A stretch of DNA of 64,000 nt from Callipepla californica brunnescens. Lineage: Eukaryota; Chordata; Aves; Galliformes; Odontophoridae. A model generated the notes under the pieces. It was not told the origin of the DNA. It searched no databases and worked only from the letters and a program-made list of their open reading frames with translations. Numbering within the stretch: position 1 is the first letter of the stretch; the number at the start of each line of letters is the position of its first letter. The stretch is taken from the NCBI GenBank assembly GCA_023055505.1, contig JALIRH010000096.1, forward strand, positions 533,501 through 597,500. The letters are read 5' to 3'. Below, one piece after another: positions 20,541 through 31,415 of this stretch. The position numbers were made by a program, and so were the translations under genes.

Positions 20541-22058
20541 ATGTATGTGATGATTTGTATGATGTAACCCAAAACCAAACCCCAGGCCTACCCCTTCTCT
20601 CACCCTGACACTCCAACCAAACCTCCGCCTAAACCTAACCCTAATATCTAAGCCTAAGCCTAACCCTTCCAATTGCCCTAGCCCTAACACTAACCCTTTT
20701 CCTATACCTAACCCTGACCTCAACCCTGATCCTAACCTTTCCCTAACCCTAACACCAACCCGTAACATCATTTGAATCCTAATCCTATTCCAAACCTTAA
20801 CCCTATCCCAAGGCCTAACCCTACTCTGACCTTTACACTCCAACTAACCCAACCTCGATCAATAAATACAAATGGAATCCTAAACCTAAACCTAAACCTA
20901 AACCTACTGCTAACACCACAAGTCAGCCTACTTTTCTCCCTAAATCTAATCATAAATCTCAAAAAATCTTTGTCCCTATCCCTAATCATAAATCCAGTCC
21001 AAACTCTGAAACTTTCCCAAAACCTATGCCTATTCCTAACACTTACTCTTACCCTAAGTCTATCCCTAACACTAACCCTTCTCCCAGACACAACCCTAAA
21101 GCCAACACTAATCCTAACCTAATCTTTATCCTAATCCTAAACCTAATCCTAACTCTTACCCTAATTCTAACTCTACCCTAACCCTAACTCTGACCCTCAA
21201 ACCAAACCCACATTTAAGCACAACCCTAATCCCGACACCTAGCATCAGATTACCACAACCCTAACGGAACCCTAACCCTAACACTAATGCTATGACTATC
21301 CCAAACCCTAACCCAAGTACTAGACCAAACCATACCCCTATCCCTCACTCTAAAACTAACAACCCTAACTAAACTCTAACCGTAACCCTCTCCCTAATAC
21401 TAACACTAATCATCTTTTAAACACCAATGTTATTCCTATTCCTAAACCTTACCCAATCTCCAAATGAAATCCAAGGCCGGTGCCTTCTCACACCCTAACG
21501 ATCAAACCAAACCTACATCTAAACCTAACCCTAAATCCAATCTTTACCCTAAACCATACACTTGCCCTGGCCTTAACACTAACCCTTTCCCTATACCTAA
21601 CCCTAACCCTAACCTTAACACTAATTTGAGGCCTATCCCTAGTAGGAACCCAAAACCTAATTGGAATCTGAATCCTGTTCTTAACCTTAACCCTAACACG
21701 ACTTAACTCTACTCTGACCCTAAAAGTCAAATTAACCCTACTCCTTACCCTAAACCTCAATCTAAACCTAAACCTAACCCTAAACCTAAACTTCACAAGA
21801 ACACTCAACCTAATCCTAGCACTAACCTAAACTAAAACTAAAACAACTTTTTTGCTAACCCTAATCCTAAATCTAACCCTAACCCCAAAACTCCCCCAAA
21901 CCTGACCCTAAACCTAATCCACTCCAAAATCCTTACCCTAACCCTAACCCCAAACACCCTAATACTAGAACTAAAGCAATCCTTCACCCTAACCCTAAAA
22001 CTAACAATTTAACTTTGACCCTAAAACTCAAATTCACCCTACATACACTTTATGCTAC
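20541..22058 (-). repeat. Unit 2, CCCTAA-oriented arm
   Basis: Nearly identical to 15966-17486, with scattered substitutions (for example a change giving IRDRDKD rather than IRVRDKD in the shadow frame near 20985). It switches orientation at CCTAGGTTAGGG near 22058. Confidence 0.9.
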
Positions 22059-25000
22059 CTAGGTTAGGGTCAGGCTCAATCTGGGTTTTGTGTTGGGGTC
22101 AAAGGGATAGGGTTAGGGTAGAGTTCGAGTTAGGATGAAGGTAATGCTTACAGATATGTTTAGAGAATGGAACAGGGTTAGGGTTAAGGTTAGGGTAAGG
22201 TTGAAGGTTAGGCTCAGGGACAGATTTAGGGTTAGAGTTTGGGTTCCTTTTAGGTTTAGGGATAGGGTTAGGGTACGGTTAGGTATTGTACAACGCTAAG
22301 TGTTAGCTTCTGGGTAAGGGATAGGGTTAGGGTAAGGGTTAGATTCAGGGTTAGGGTTAGCATTAGCATCAGGGTTAGGGTTATGGTAAGAGTTAGGATA
22401 GGGAATGGGATACAGTTAGGGTAAGGGTTAGGAATAGGGTTAGGGTTACATTAAGGTTAGGGTTAGTGTTTGGATCAGGGGTAGGGTTAGGAATAAAGTT
22501 AGAGAAAGGGCTGGGATTAGGGTTAGGGTTAGGGTAGGGATACGGTTAGGGTAGAGTTAAGGTTAGGGTAGGGTTAGGGTTAGGGTAAGGGTTAGGGTTA
22601 GGGTTAGGGTTAGGGTTAGGGTTAGGTTAGGGTTTGGGTTATGGTAAGAGTTAGGATAGGGATTGTGATACGGTTAGGGTAAGGGTTAGGAATAGGGATA
22701 GGGTTTGATTAGGGTAAGGGTTATTGTTTGGATTAGGGGTAGGGTTACGAATAAAGTTAGAGTTAGGGCTAGGATTAGGGTTAGGGTTCGGGATTGGATT
22801 AGTGTTAGGGTAAGGAGTAAAGTTAGAGTTAGTGTTAGGATTAGGGTTAGGGTAAAGTAGGGTTAGGGGTAGGGTTAGGGTTAGGGTTAGGGTTAGGGTA
22901 GGGTTAGGGTTAGGGTTTGGGTTAGGCTAGGGTTAGGGTAAGGGTAAGGGTAAGGGTTAGGGTTAGGGTTAGGGTTAGGGTTAGGGTTAGGGTTAGGGTA
23001 GGGTTAGGGTTAGGGTTAGGGTTAGGGTTAGGGTTAGGGTTAGGGTTAGGGTTAGGGTTAGGGTTAAATTTATTGTTAGGGTTAGGGTTAGGGTTAGGGT
23101 TAGGGTTAGGGTTAGGGTAGGGTTAGGGTTAGGGTTAGGGTTAGGGTTAGGTTAGGGTTAAGGTTAAGGTTAGGGTTAGGGTTAGGGTTTGGGTATGCTT
23201 AGGGTTAGGGTAAAATTAGGGTTAGGGTTAGTGTTAGGGTTAGGTTTAAATTTATTGTTAGGTTTAGGGTTAAGGTTAGAGTTAGGGTTAGGGTTGAGGT
23301 TAGGGTTAGGGTTAGGGTTAGGGTTAGGGTTAGGTTAGGGTTAGGGTTAGGGTTAAGGTGAGAGTTAGGGTTAGGGTTTTGGTTAGGTAAGGGTTAGGGT
23401 TAGGGTAAGAATTAGGATAGGGATTGTGATACAGTTAAGGTAAGGGTTAGGAATTAGAGTTAGGGTTAGGGTTAGGATTAGGGTTAGGGTTAGGTTAGGG
23501 TTAGGGTTAGGGTTAGGGTAGGGTTAGGGTTAGGGTTAGGGTTAAGGTTAAATTTATTGTTAGGGTTAGGGTTAGGGTTAGGGTTAGGGTTAGGGTTAGG
23601 GTTAGGGTTAGGGTTAGGGTAGGGTTAGGGTTAGGGTTAGGGTTAGGGTTAGGTTAGGGTTGGGGTTAGGGTTAGGGTTAGGGTTAGGGTAAAATTAGGG
23701 TAAGGGTTAGTGTTAGGGTTAGGGTTAAATTTATTGTTAGTTTTAGGGTTAAGGTTAGAGTTAGGGTTAGGGTTGAGGTTAGGGTTAGGGTTAGGGTTAG
23801 GTTAGGGTTAGGGTTAGGGTTAAGGTGAGAGATAGGGTTAGGGTTAGGTAAGGGTTAGGGTTAGGGTAAGAATTAGGATAGGGATTGTGATACAGTTAAG
23901 GTAAGGGTTAGGAATTAGAGTTAGGGTTAGGGTTAGGATTAGGGTTAGGGTTAGGTTAGGGTTAGGGTTAGGGTTAAGGTTAGAGTTAGGGTTAGGGTTA
24001 GGGTTAGGGTTAGGTAAGGGTTAGGGTTAGGGTAAGAACTATGATAGGGATTGTGATACAGTTATGGTAAGGGTTAGGAATTAGGGTTAGGGTTAGGGTT
24101 AGGTTTAGGTTTAGGTTTAGGTTTAGGGTTAGGGTTAGGGTTAGTGTTAGGGTAGGTTAGGGTTAGGGTATGGTAGGGTTAGGGTTAGGGTAGGGTAAGG
24201 GTTAGCATTAGGTTTAGGGTTAGGGTTAGGGTTAGAGTTAGGTTAGGGCTAGGGTTAGGGTTAGGGTTAGGGTTAGGGTTAATGTAGTTTAGGGCTAGGG
24301 TTAGGGTTAGGGTTAGGATAGGGTTAATGTAGGGTTAGGGTTAGTGCTAGGAATCAATTTGGAGGAAGGAAAAGGTATAGGAATTGGTTCATTGTTAGCG
24401 TTAATCTTCAGGGTTAGGGTTCGGATTTAGCACTATGTTTCAGGTTCCTTTTAGGTTTAGTGATAAGGATTAGGGGTACGTTTAGGTATTGTACAATGCT
24501 AAGTGTTAGCTTCTGGGTGGGGGTTGGGGTTAGATTAAGGGTGAGGGTTAGGGTTAGGACTAGATTTAGGATTAGGTTTAGGAATAGGTTTTCTTTGATT
24601 GTTAGGGTGAGAGAAAGGTTAGGCCTTGGGTTTGTTTTTGGAATAGTTTTGGGTTTCAGAATAGGAATTGGGTTAGTATTTGGAATCTGATTGCTTTAGT
24701 ATTAGTGTTAGGGTGGGGGTTAGAAGTTAGGTGAGCGTTGTGGTAATCTAATGCTTTGTGTTAGGCTTAGGGTTGGGCTTGAGGTTGGTGTTAGGGTCAG
24801 CTTTAGTTTGAAGGTAGATTTCGAGTTTAAATTGTGGTCATGCTTGGGATTAGTTTTAGAGTTAGGGTAAGATTTAGGTTTCCTTTCAGTGTTAGGCTGT
24901 GAGAATTGTAGGCTTTGTGTTTTTGGGTTTGTGTTGGGTTTAGGAATTGGAATAGTGTTTGGGATAGTATTAGCGTTAAGGCTGGGGTTAGAGTTAGGTG

Positions 25001-26161
25001 ATGGCTGTGGTAATCTAATGCTCTGTGTTAGGTTTAGGGTTGGGCTTCCATCTGGGGTTGGTTTTAAGGTCCCATTTAGATTTCAGGAAGAATTGGAGTT
25101 AAATTGAGGTAACGGTTAGGATTAGATTTAGGGTTCTGATAAGGGTTAGGTTAGGGTTAGGGTTTGGTTCCAAGTTGTTTTTAGGGTTAGGGTTAACGTT
25201 AGGTTTCAGGATAGGGTTAGGAATATAGCTAGGTGTTTGTTAGGTAAGGTTTAGTCCTGGGGTTTCAGTTCGGGTTAGGTGAAGCGTTAGTTTTACAGTT
25301 AGAAGACATGTTAGGGTTAGGGTTAGGTTTTGGTGTAGATTTAGGTTTAGGGTAAGGGTTAGGGATGTAGATGAAGGTTTAGTGGAAGGGGTAGGGTTCT
25401 CTTTAGTTTTAGGACCAGGGAAGGGTCCTAAAAGGGCCTTGGCTAAGGGTGAGTTTTAGTATTTGATTTAGCGTTGCGTTCAGGTCTAGGTTAGTTTGAG
25501 TGTCAGGCTGAGAGAAGGGGTAGGCCTTGGGTTTGGTTCTGGCTTAGTGTTAGGTTTAGGAATAGGAATAGTTTTGGTGTTTGGATTGGGTTTGGGGTTA
25601 GTAGTAGGGATTGGATTGGGGTTAGTGTTAGGTGAGATCTGCGGTAATCTGATGCTTTCTTTGAGGCTTGAGGTTTGAGCTTAAACGTGGTGTTGGTTTT
25701 AGGGTAGGATTTAGGGCTAGGGTTTGGTTGAGGGTAGCATTAGGTTTAGGTTTAGGGGAAGGGTTTTGGTTAGGGTAGAGGTTAGAATTCTGGTTTGGGT
25801 TAGGAATAGGGTTCTGGACAAGGTAAGGATTTAGTCCTAGGTTTCCAGTTAGGGTAAGGTGAAGTGCTGGTGTTCTAGTTAGGAGAAGAGTTAGGTTGAG
25901 GTTTCGGGTTAGGTTTTTTTGTCGATTTAGGTTTTAGGTAAGGGGTAGATTTTAGACAACATGAGCTTTCTGGTCAGAGTAGGGTTAGGCCTTAGAATAT
26001 GGATAAGATTAGGATAAATGTAGGGTTAGTTTCGGGTTTAGGTTAGTTTGAGTGTTAGGCTGAGAGAAGGGGAGGGCCTTGGGTTTGGGTTTGGTTTAGG
26101 GTTAAGATAAGGTTTAGGAATAGGAGTAGGTTTGGGGTTTGGATTGGGTTTGGACTTGACA
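22059..26161 (+). repeat. Unit 2, TTAGGG-oriented arm with expanded array
   Basis: The same order of markers as unit 1, with an inserted or retained stretch of near-perfect TTAGGG at about 22870-24300. The unit is 5776 bp against 4571 bp for unit 1. It ends with the same TTTGGACTTGAC fusion to the next ERV stub. Confidence 0.9.
22870..24300 (+). repeat. Near-perfect interstitial TTAGGG array
   Basis: Long runs of exact TTAGGG (for example about 22990-23065 and 23560-23620), interrupted by a recurring AAATTTATTG word (about 23067, 23227, 23548, 23729) and by a repeated segment containing GGGATTGTGATACAG. It is much less diverged than the surrounding arms, so younger or recently homogenised. 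Confidence 0.9.
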
Positions 26162-26312
26162 GTGACTCCCCACTGAACCATAACATCAGGGCCCCATAAA
26201 TATCATCGGAATTGGCAACACAAACGGTTTGATAGTAGCTACCCGATCTTCAGGTCCTCTGATTGGAATGAACTCAGCACTTTGCTGGCTGTTCCTTGCA
26301 CCTCCCACCCCA
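26162..26312 (-). pseudogene. pro: ERV stub opening unit 3
   Basis: A third copy of the retroviral fragment, identical by eye in its opening and in the CCCACCTAATGTATGTG variant to the unit 2 stub. Units 2 and 3 are therefore closer to each other than either is to unit 1. Confidence 0.6.
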
Positions 26313-27834
26313 CCTAATGTATGTGATGATTTGTATGATGTAACCCAAAACCAAACCCCAGGCCTACCCCTTCTCTCACCCTGACACTCGAACCAAACCT
26401 CCGCCTAAACCTAACCCTAATATCTAAGCCTAAGCCTAACCCTTCCAATTGCCCTAGCCCTAACACTAACCCTTTTCCTATACCTAACCCTGACCTCAAC
26501 CCTGATCCTAACCTTTCCCTAACCCTAACACCAACCCGTAACATCATTTGAATCCTAATCCTATTCCAAACCTTAACCCTATCCCAAGGCCTAACCCTAC
26601 TCTGACCTTTACACTCCAACTAACCCAACCTCGATCAATAAATACAAATGGAATCCTAAACCTAAACCTAAACCTAAACCTACTGCTAACACCACAAGTC
26701 AGCCTACTTTTCTCCCTAAATCTAATCATAAATCTCAAAAAATCTTTGTCCCTATCCCTAATCATAAATCCAGTCCAAACTCTGAAACTTTCCCAAAACC
26801 TATGCCTATTCCTAACACTTACTCTTACCCTAAGTCTATCCCTAACACTAACCCTTCTCCCAGACACAACCCTAAAGCCAACACTAATCCTAACCTAATC
26901 TTTATCCTAATCCTAAACCTAATCCTAACTCTTACCCTAATTCTAACTCTACCCTAACCCTAACTCTGACCCTCAAACCAAACCCACATTTAAGCACAAC
27001 CCTAATCCCGACACCTAGCATCAGATTACCACAACCCTAACGGAACCCTAACCCTAACACTAATGCTATGACTATCCCAAACCCTAACCCAAGTACTAGA
27101 CCAAACCATACCCCTATCCCTCACTCTAAAACTAACAACCCTAACTAAACTCTAACCGTAACCCTCTCCCTAATACTAACACTAATCATCTTTTAAACAC
27201 CAATGTTATTCCTATTCCTAAACCTTACCCAATCTCCAAATGAAATCCAAGGCCGGTGCCTTCTCACACCCTAACGATCAAACCAAACCTACATCTAAAC
27301 CTAACCCTAAATCCAATCTTTACCCTAAACCATACACTTGCCCTGGCCTTAACACTAACCCTTTCCCTATACCTAACCCTAACCCTAACCTTAACACTAA
27401 TTTGAGGCCTATCCCTAGTAGGAACCCAAAACCTAATTGGAATCTGAATCCTGTTCTTAACCTTAACCCTAACACGACTTAACTCTACTCTGACCCTAAA
27501 AGTCAAATTAACCCTACTCCTTACCCTAAACCTCAATCTAAACCTAAACCTAACCCTAAACCTAAACTTCACAAGAACACTCAACCTAATCCTAGCACTA
27601 ACCTAAACTAAAACTAAAACAACTTTTTTGCTAACCCTAATCCTAAATCTAACCCTAACCCCAAAACTCCCCCAAACCTGACCCTAAACCTAATCCACTC
27701 CAAAATCCTTACCCTAACCCTAACCCCAAACACCCTAATACTAGAACTAAAGCAATCCTTCACCCTAACCCTAAAACTAACAATTTAACTTTGACCCTAA
27801 AACTCAAATTCACCCTACATACACTTTATGCTAC
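26313..27834 (-). repeat. Unit 3, CCCTAA-oriented arm
   Basis: A copy of the inverted arm sharing the unit 2 variants. The orientation switch is near 27834. Confidence 0.9.
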
Positions 27835-29374
27835 CTAGGTTAGGGTCAGGCTCAATCTGGGTTTTGTGTTGGGGTCAAAGGGATAGGGTTAGGGTAGAGT
27901 TCGAGTTAGGATGAAGGTAATGCTTACAGATATGTTTAGAGAATGGAACAGGGTTAGGGTTAAGGTTAGGGTAAGGTTGAAGGTTAGGCTCAGGGACAGA
28001 TTTAGGGTTAGAGTTTGGGTTCCTTTTAGGTTTAGGGATAGGGTTAGGGTACGGTTAGGTATTGTACAACGCTAAGTGTTAGCTTCTGGGTAAGGGATAG
28101 GGTTAGGGTAAGGGTTAGATTCAGGGTTAGGGTTAGCATTAGCATCAGGGTTAGGGTTATGGTAAGAGTTAGGATAGGGAATGGGATACAGTTAGGGTAA
28201 GGGTTAGGAATAGGGTTAGGGTTACATTAAGGTTAGGGTTAGTGTTTGGATCAGGGGTAGGGTTAGGAATAAAGTTAGAGAAAGGGCTAGGATTAGGGTT
28301 AGGGTTAGGGTAGGGATACGGTTAGGGTAGAGTTAAGGTTAGGGTAGGGTTAGGGTAAGGGTTAGGGTTAGGGTTAGGGTTAGGTTAGGGTTTGGGTTAT
28401 GGTAAGAGTTAGGATAGGGATTGTGATACGGTTAGGGTAAGGGTTAGGAATAGGGATAGGGTTTGATTAGGGTAAGGGTTATTGTTTGGATTAGGGGTAG
28501 GGTTACGAATAAAGTAAGAGTTAGGGCTAGGATTAGGGTTAGGGTTCGGGATTGGATTAGTGTTAGGGTAAGGAGTAAAGTTAGAGTTAGTGTTAGGATT
28601 AGGGTTAGGGTAAAGTAGGGTTAGGGGTAGGGTTAGGGTTAGGGTTAGGGTTAGGGTAGGGTTAGGGTTAGGGTTTGGGTTAGGCTAGGGTTAGGGTAAG
28701 GGTAAGGTTTAGGGTTAGGGTTAGGGTTAGGGATAGGGTAGGGTTAGGGTTAGGGTTAGGGTTAGGGTTATGGTTAGGGTTAGGGTTAGGGTTAGGGTTA
28801 GGGTTAGGGTTAGGGTTAAGGTGAGAGTTAGGGTTAGGGTTAGGGTTAGGGTTAGGTAAGAGTTAGGGTTAGGGTAAGAATTAGGATAGGAATTGTGATA
28901 CAGTTAAGGTAAGGGTTAGGAATTAGAGTTAGGGTTAGGGTTAGGATTAGGTTTAGGGTTAGGTTAGGGTTAGGGTTAGGGTTAAGGTTAGAGTTAGGGT
29001 TAGGGTTAGGGTTAGGGTTAGGGTAAGAATTAGGATAGGGATTGTGATACAGTTAAGGTAAGGGTTAGGAATTAGGGTTAGGGTTAGGTTTAGGTTTAGG
29101 GTTAGGGTTAGGGTTAGGGTTAGGGTTAGGGTAGGGTAGGGTTAGGGTTAGGTTTAGGGTTAAATTTATTGTTAGGGTTAGGGTTAGGGTTAGGGTTAGG
29201 GTTAAGGTTAAATTTATTGTTAGGGTTAGGGTTAGGGTTAGGGTTAGGGTTAGGGTTAGGGTTAGGGTTAGGGTAGGGTTAGGGTTAGGGTTAGGGTTAG
29301 GGTTAGGGTTAATGTAGGGTTAGGGTTAGTGCTGGGAATCAATTTGGAGGAAGGAAAAGGTATAGGAATTGGTT
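27835..29374 (+). repeat. Unit 3, truncated TTAGGG-oriented arm
   Basis: Follows unit 2 but with a shorter near-perfect array (about 28620-29310, with AAATTTATTG words near 29163 and 29209). It breaks off after ATAGGAATTGGTTC at about 29374, where the 11-bp minisatellite begins. Unit 2 continues ATTGTTAGCG at that point, so the unit is truncated by a rearrangement. Confidence 0.9.
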
Positions 29375-30584
29375 CCTCATTGCTGCCCCATAGCTGCCCC
29401 ATAGCTTCCCCACAGCCTCCTCATAACTGTCCCATTGGTGCCCCATAGCTGCCCCATGGCTGCCTCACTGGTGTACCATAGCTGCCCCGTAGACTCACCA
29501 TAGCCTCATCATAGCTTCCCAACTGCTGCCCCATTGCTACCTCCCTGCTGCCCTATAGCTGCCCCATAGCTGCTCCATAGCCTCCCCATAGCCTCCTCAT
29601 AACTGCCCCACTAATGCCCCATAGCTGCCGCACTAATGCCCCATATTGGACTCTCTACTCCCTCACTGCTGCCCCGTAGCCTCTCTATAGCTGCCTCACT
29701 GGTGCCCCATATCTGCCTCACTGGTGCCCCATAGCTGCCCCATAGCTTCCCCACAGCCTTCTCATAGCTGCCTCACTACTTCCTCACTACTGCCCCATAG
29801 CTTTCTCATAGCTACCCCATAGCTGCCTCACTGCTGCCCCATATCTGCCCCACTACTTCCCCATAGCTGCCCCACTAATGCCCCATAGCTGCCACATAGC
29901 CTCTTAATAACCGTCCCATATCTGCCCCACTGCTGCTCCATTGCCTCCCCATAACCTCCTCATAGCTGACCCATAGCTGCCCCATAGCTACCTCACTGCT
30001 GCCCCATACGTGCCCCATGGCTGCCTAATTCCCGCCCCATAGCTGCCCCACTGCTGCCTTATATCTGCCCAACTACTGCCACATAGGCGCTCTATAGCTG
30101 CCCCATAGCCTCCCCTTAGCCTCCTCATAGCTGCCCCATAGCTAGCTCTCTGCTGCCACATAGCTTCCCCATAGCCTCCTCATAGCTGTCCCACTGCTGC
30201 CCCATAGCTGCCAAAATGCTGCCCCAAAGCCGCCCCATAGCTTCCTCACTGATGCACCATAGCTGCCCCATAGCCTCCCATAGCCTCCTTATAGCTGCCT
30301 CACTGCTACTCCATAGCTCCATCACTGCTTCCTCATAGCTGCCCCACTACTGCCTCATAGCTGCTTGATGGCTGCCTAATAGCCGCCCCATACCTGCCCC
30401 ACTCTTGCCCCATAACTGCCCCATGGCTACCCTTAGAGCTGCCCCACTTCTGTCCCATAGCTGCCCCATAGCTGCCCCACTGCTGCCCCGTGGCTGCCTC
30501 ATTTCTGCCCCATACCTGCCTTACTGCAGCCCCATAGCCACCCCATAGCTGCCTCATATCCTCCCCATAGCCTCCTCATAGATG
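29375..30584 (-). repeat. 11-bp CTGCCCCATAG minisatellite, left block
   Basis: Tandem units of CTGCCCCATAG, CTGCCCCACTG and CCTCCTCATAG with a strict 11-bp period. The minus-strand frames (MGQLWGSYGAA-like) reflect it. The block stops at ATAGATG near 30584, where the SGF29-related island begins, and resumes at about 31416. Confidence 0.9.
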
Positions 30585-30741
30585 TTACAAGTGCTAGGGG
30601 AAAAAAGAGAGCGCCGCGCGGCCCCGGAATCCTGCCCCGCCCCTCCCCCGCTGCCGCTGCCGCTGCCGCTGCCCCTGCCCAGCCCCACCCCCAAAGCTCA
30701 CAGTGCCTCCCGTACAGCCGCCGCCGCCGCTCCAACGTGCG

Positions 30742-30755
30742 GTTTCCGCGGCAAC
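30742..30755 (+). promoter_or_regulatory. RFX-type X-box 1
   Basis: GTTTCCGCGGCAAC is a full inverted-repeat X-box (GTTNCC, two bases, GGNAAC), the site bound by RFX transcription factors, inside the CpG island about 280 bp before the ATG. Confidence 0.55.
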
Positions 30756-30816
30756 GGAGCCGCCGCCGCCGCCGCCGCTCCAACGCGCGGTTTCCGCAGT
30801 TTCCGCAGTTTCCGCG

Positions 30817-30830
30817 GTTCCCACGGCAAC
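30817..30830 (+). promoter_or_regulatory. RFX-type X-box 2
   Basis: GTTCCCACGGCAAC is a second X-box with the same half-site spacing, 75 bp after the first and in the equivalent position of the next module. The third module has lost the GGCAAC half. Confidence 0.55.
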
Positions 30831-31025
30831 GGAGCCGCCGCCGCCGCCGCCGCTCCAACGCGCGGTTTCCGCGGTTTCCGCGGCGCCGCCACCGCCGCCG
30901 CCATAGTACTCCACCGCTCCGTTCATCTGCGGGGGGGGGGGGACTTCCGTTTCCGGCTTCCGGGACCGGCGCACGCGTAGTGCTATTCCCAGAGCCGCGC
31001 GCAGTGGGGGTGGGGCTGTTCGGCC

Positions 31026-31101
31026 ATGGCGTTGGCGGGGGGGGAGGTCGCGCAACGTGGAGCTCCTGGGGGAGCTACAGCGGCTGCTCGCGCACACGCA
31101 G
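31026..31101 (+). pseudogene. SGF29: SGF29 exon 1 with a frameshift in a G run
   Basis: The ATG follows the CpG-island promoter and starts MALAGG. In the +1 frame from about 31045 the sequence reads NVELLGELQRLLAHTQ and ends at an intact donor CAG/GTGGG (31101/31102). Together these match the N-terminus of vertebrate SGF29 (short head, then a helical ELL-EL segment). The two parts are out of frame because of an eight-G run (31037-31044). One base too many in a homopolymer is either a real lesion or a consensus error. No exon 2 follows: sequence returns to minisatellite within about 315 bp. The exon that encodes the other end of SGF29 lies 23 kb upstream and 21 kb downstream, so this is not a contiguous gene. 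Confidence 0.7.
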
Positions 31102-31415
31102 GTGGGAAAGGGGAGGGGGGGAGGAGTGGGGTGGTGGAGGGAGAAGGGGGGAATAGGGTGTGGGTGGGGTGGGGCGGAGTTGGGTGAGGGACGGGGATGT
31201 GGGGCTGGGGTTGGGGCTAATGGGGCTCGATGCTCGGTTCTAAGTCCGGGTGCTCAGTTAGGGGTCTGAAGGCTCTGTTATGGGGCTGGGGCTGCAGATG
31301 TGGGGTCGGGGTTGTGGGTCCGGGGCCGTCGATGTGGGGGAGGGATCAGCCAGTCCTCATTGGTGGGCAACTATGGAAGGGGCGAGGACTCCAACAAAAG
31401 AAGCGGGGGGAAACC
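31102..31415 (+). other. Intron 1 remnant downstream of SGF29 exon 1
   Basis: G-rich sequence (GTGGGG words, similar in style to 8600-9420) with short unique parts such as GGCGAGGACTCCAACAAAAG near 31381. I see no second exon. It merges into the 11-bp minisatellite at about 31416. Confidence 0.5.

Larger units (their letters stand above)
30586..31025 (+). promoter_or_regulatory. CpG-island promoter of SGF29-type exon 1
   Basis: A very CpG-rich TATA-less segment. It has Sp1-type CCCCGCCCC near 30634, a CCGCTG run, three imperfect repeats of a CTCCAACGCGCGGTTTCCGC module (about 30729, 30778, 30851) separated by CCG runs, and ETS-type ACTTCCG/CTTCCGG near 30943-30962. It ends just before the ATG at 31026. 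A run of 12 G lies at 30931-30942. The Ala/Pro/Arg-rich frames on both strands are products of the CCG runs. Confidence 0.65.

Noticed and set aside
30594..31097. Gly/Ala/Pro/Arg-rich frames over 30.6-31.1 kb on both strands
   Set aside because: Produced by CCG runs and CpG-rich modules of a promoter. Only the short SGF29 exon 1 frame has homology.
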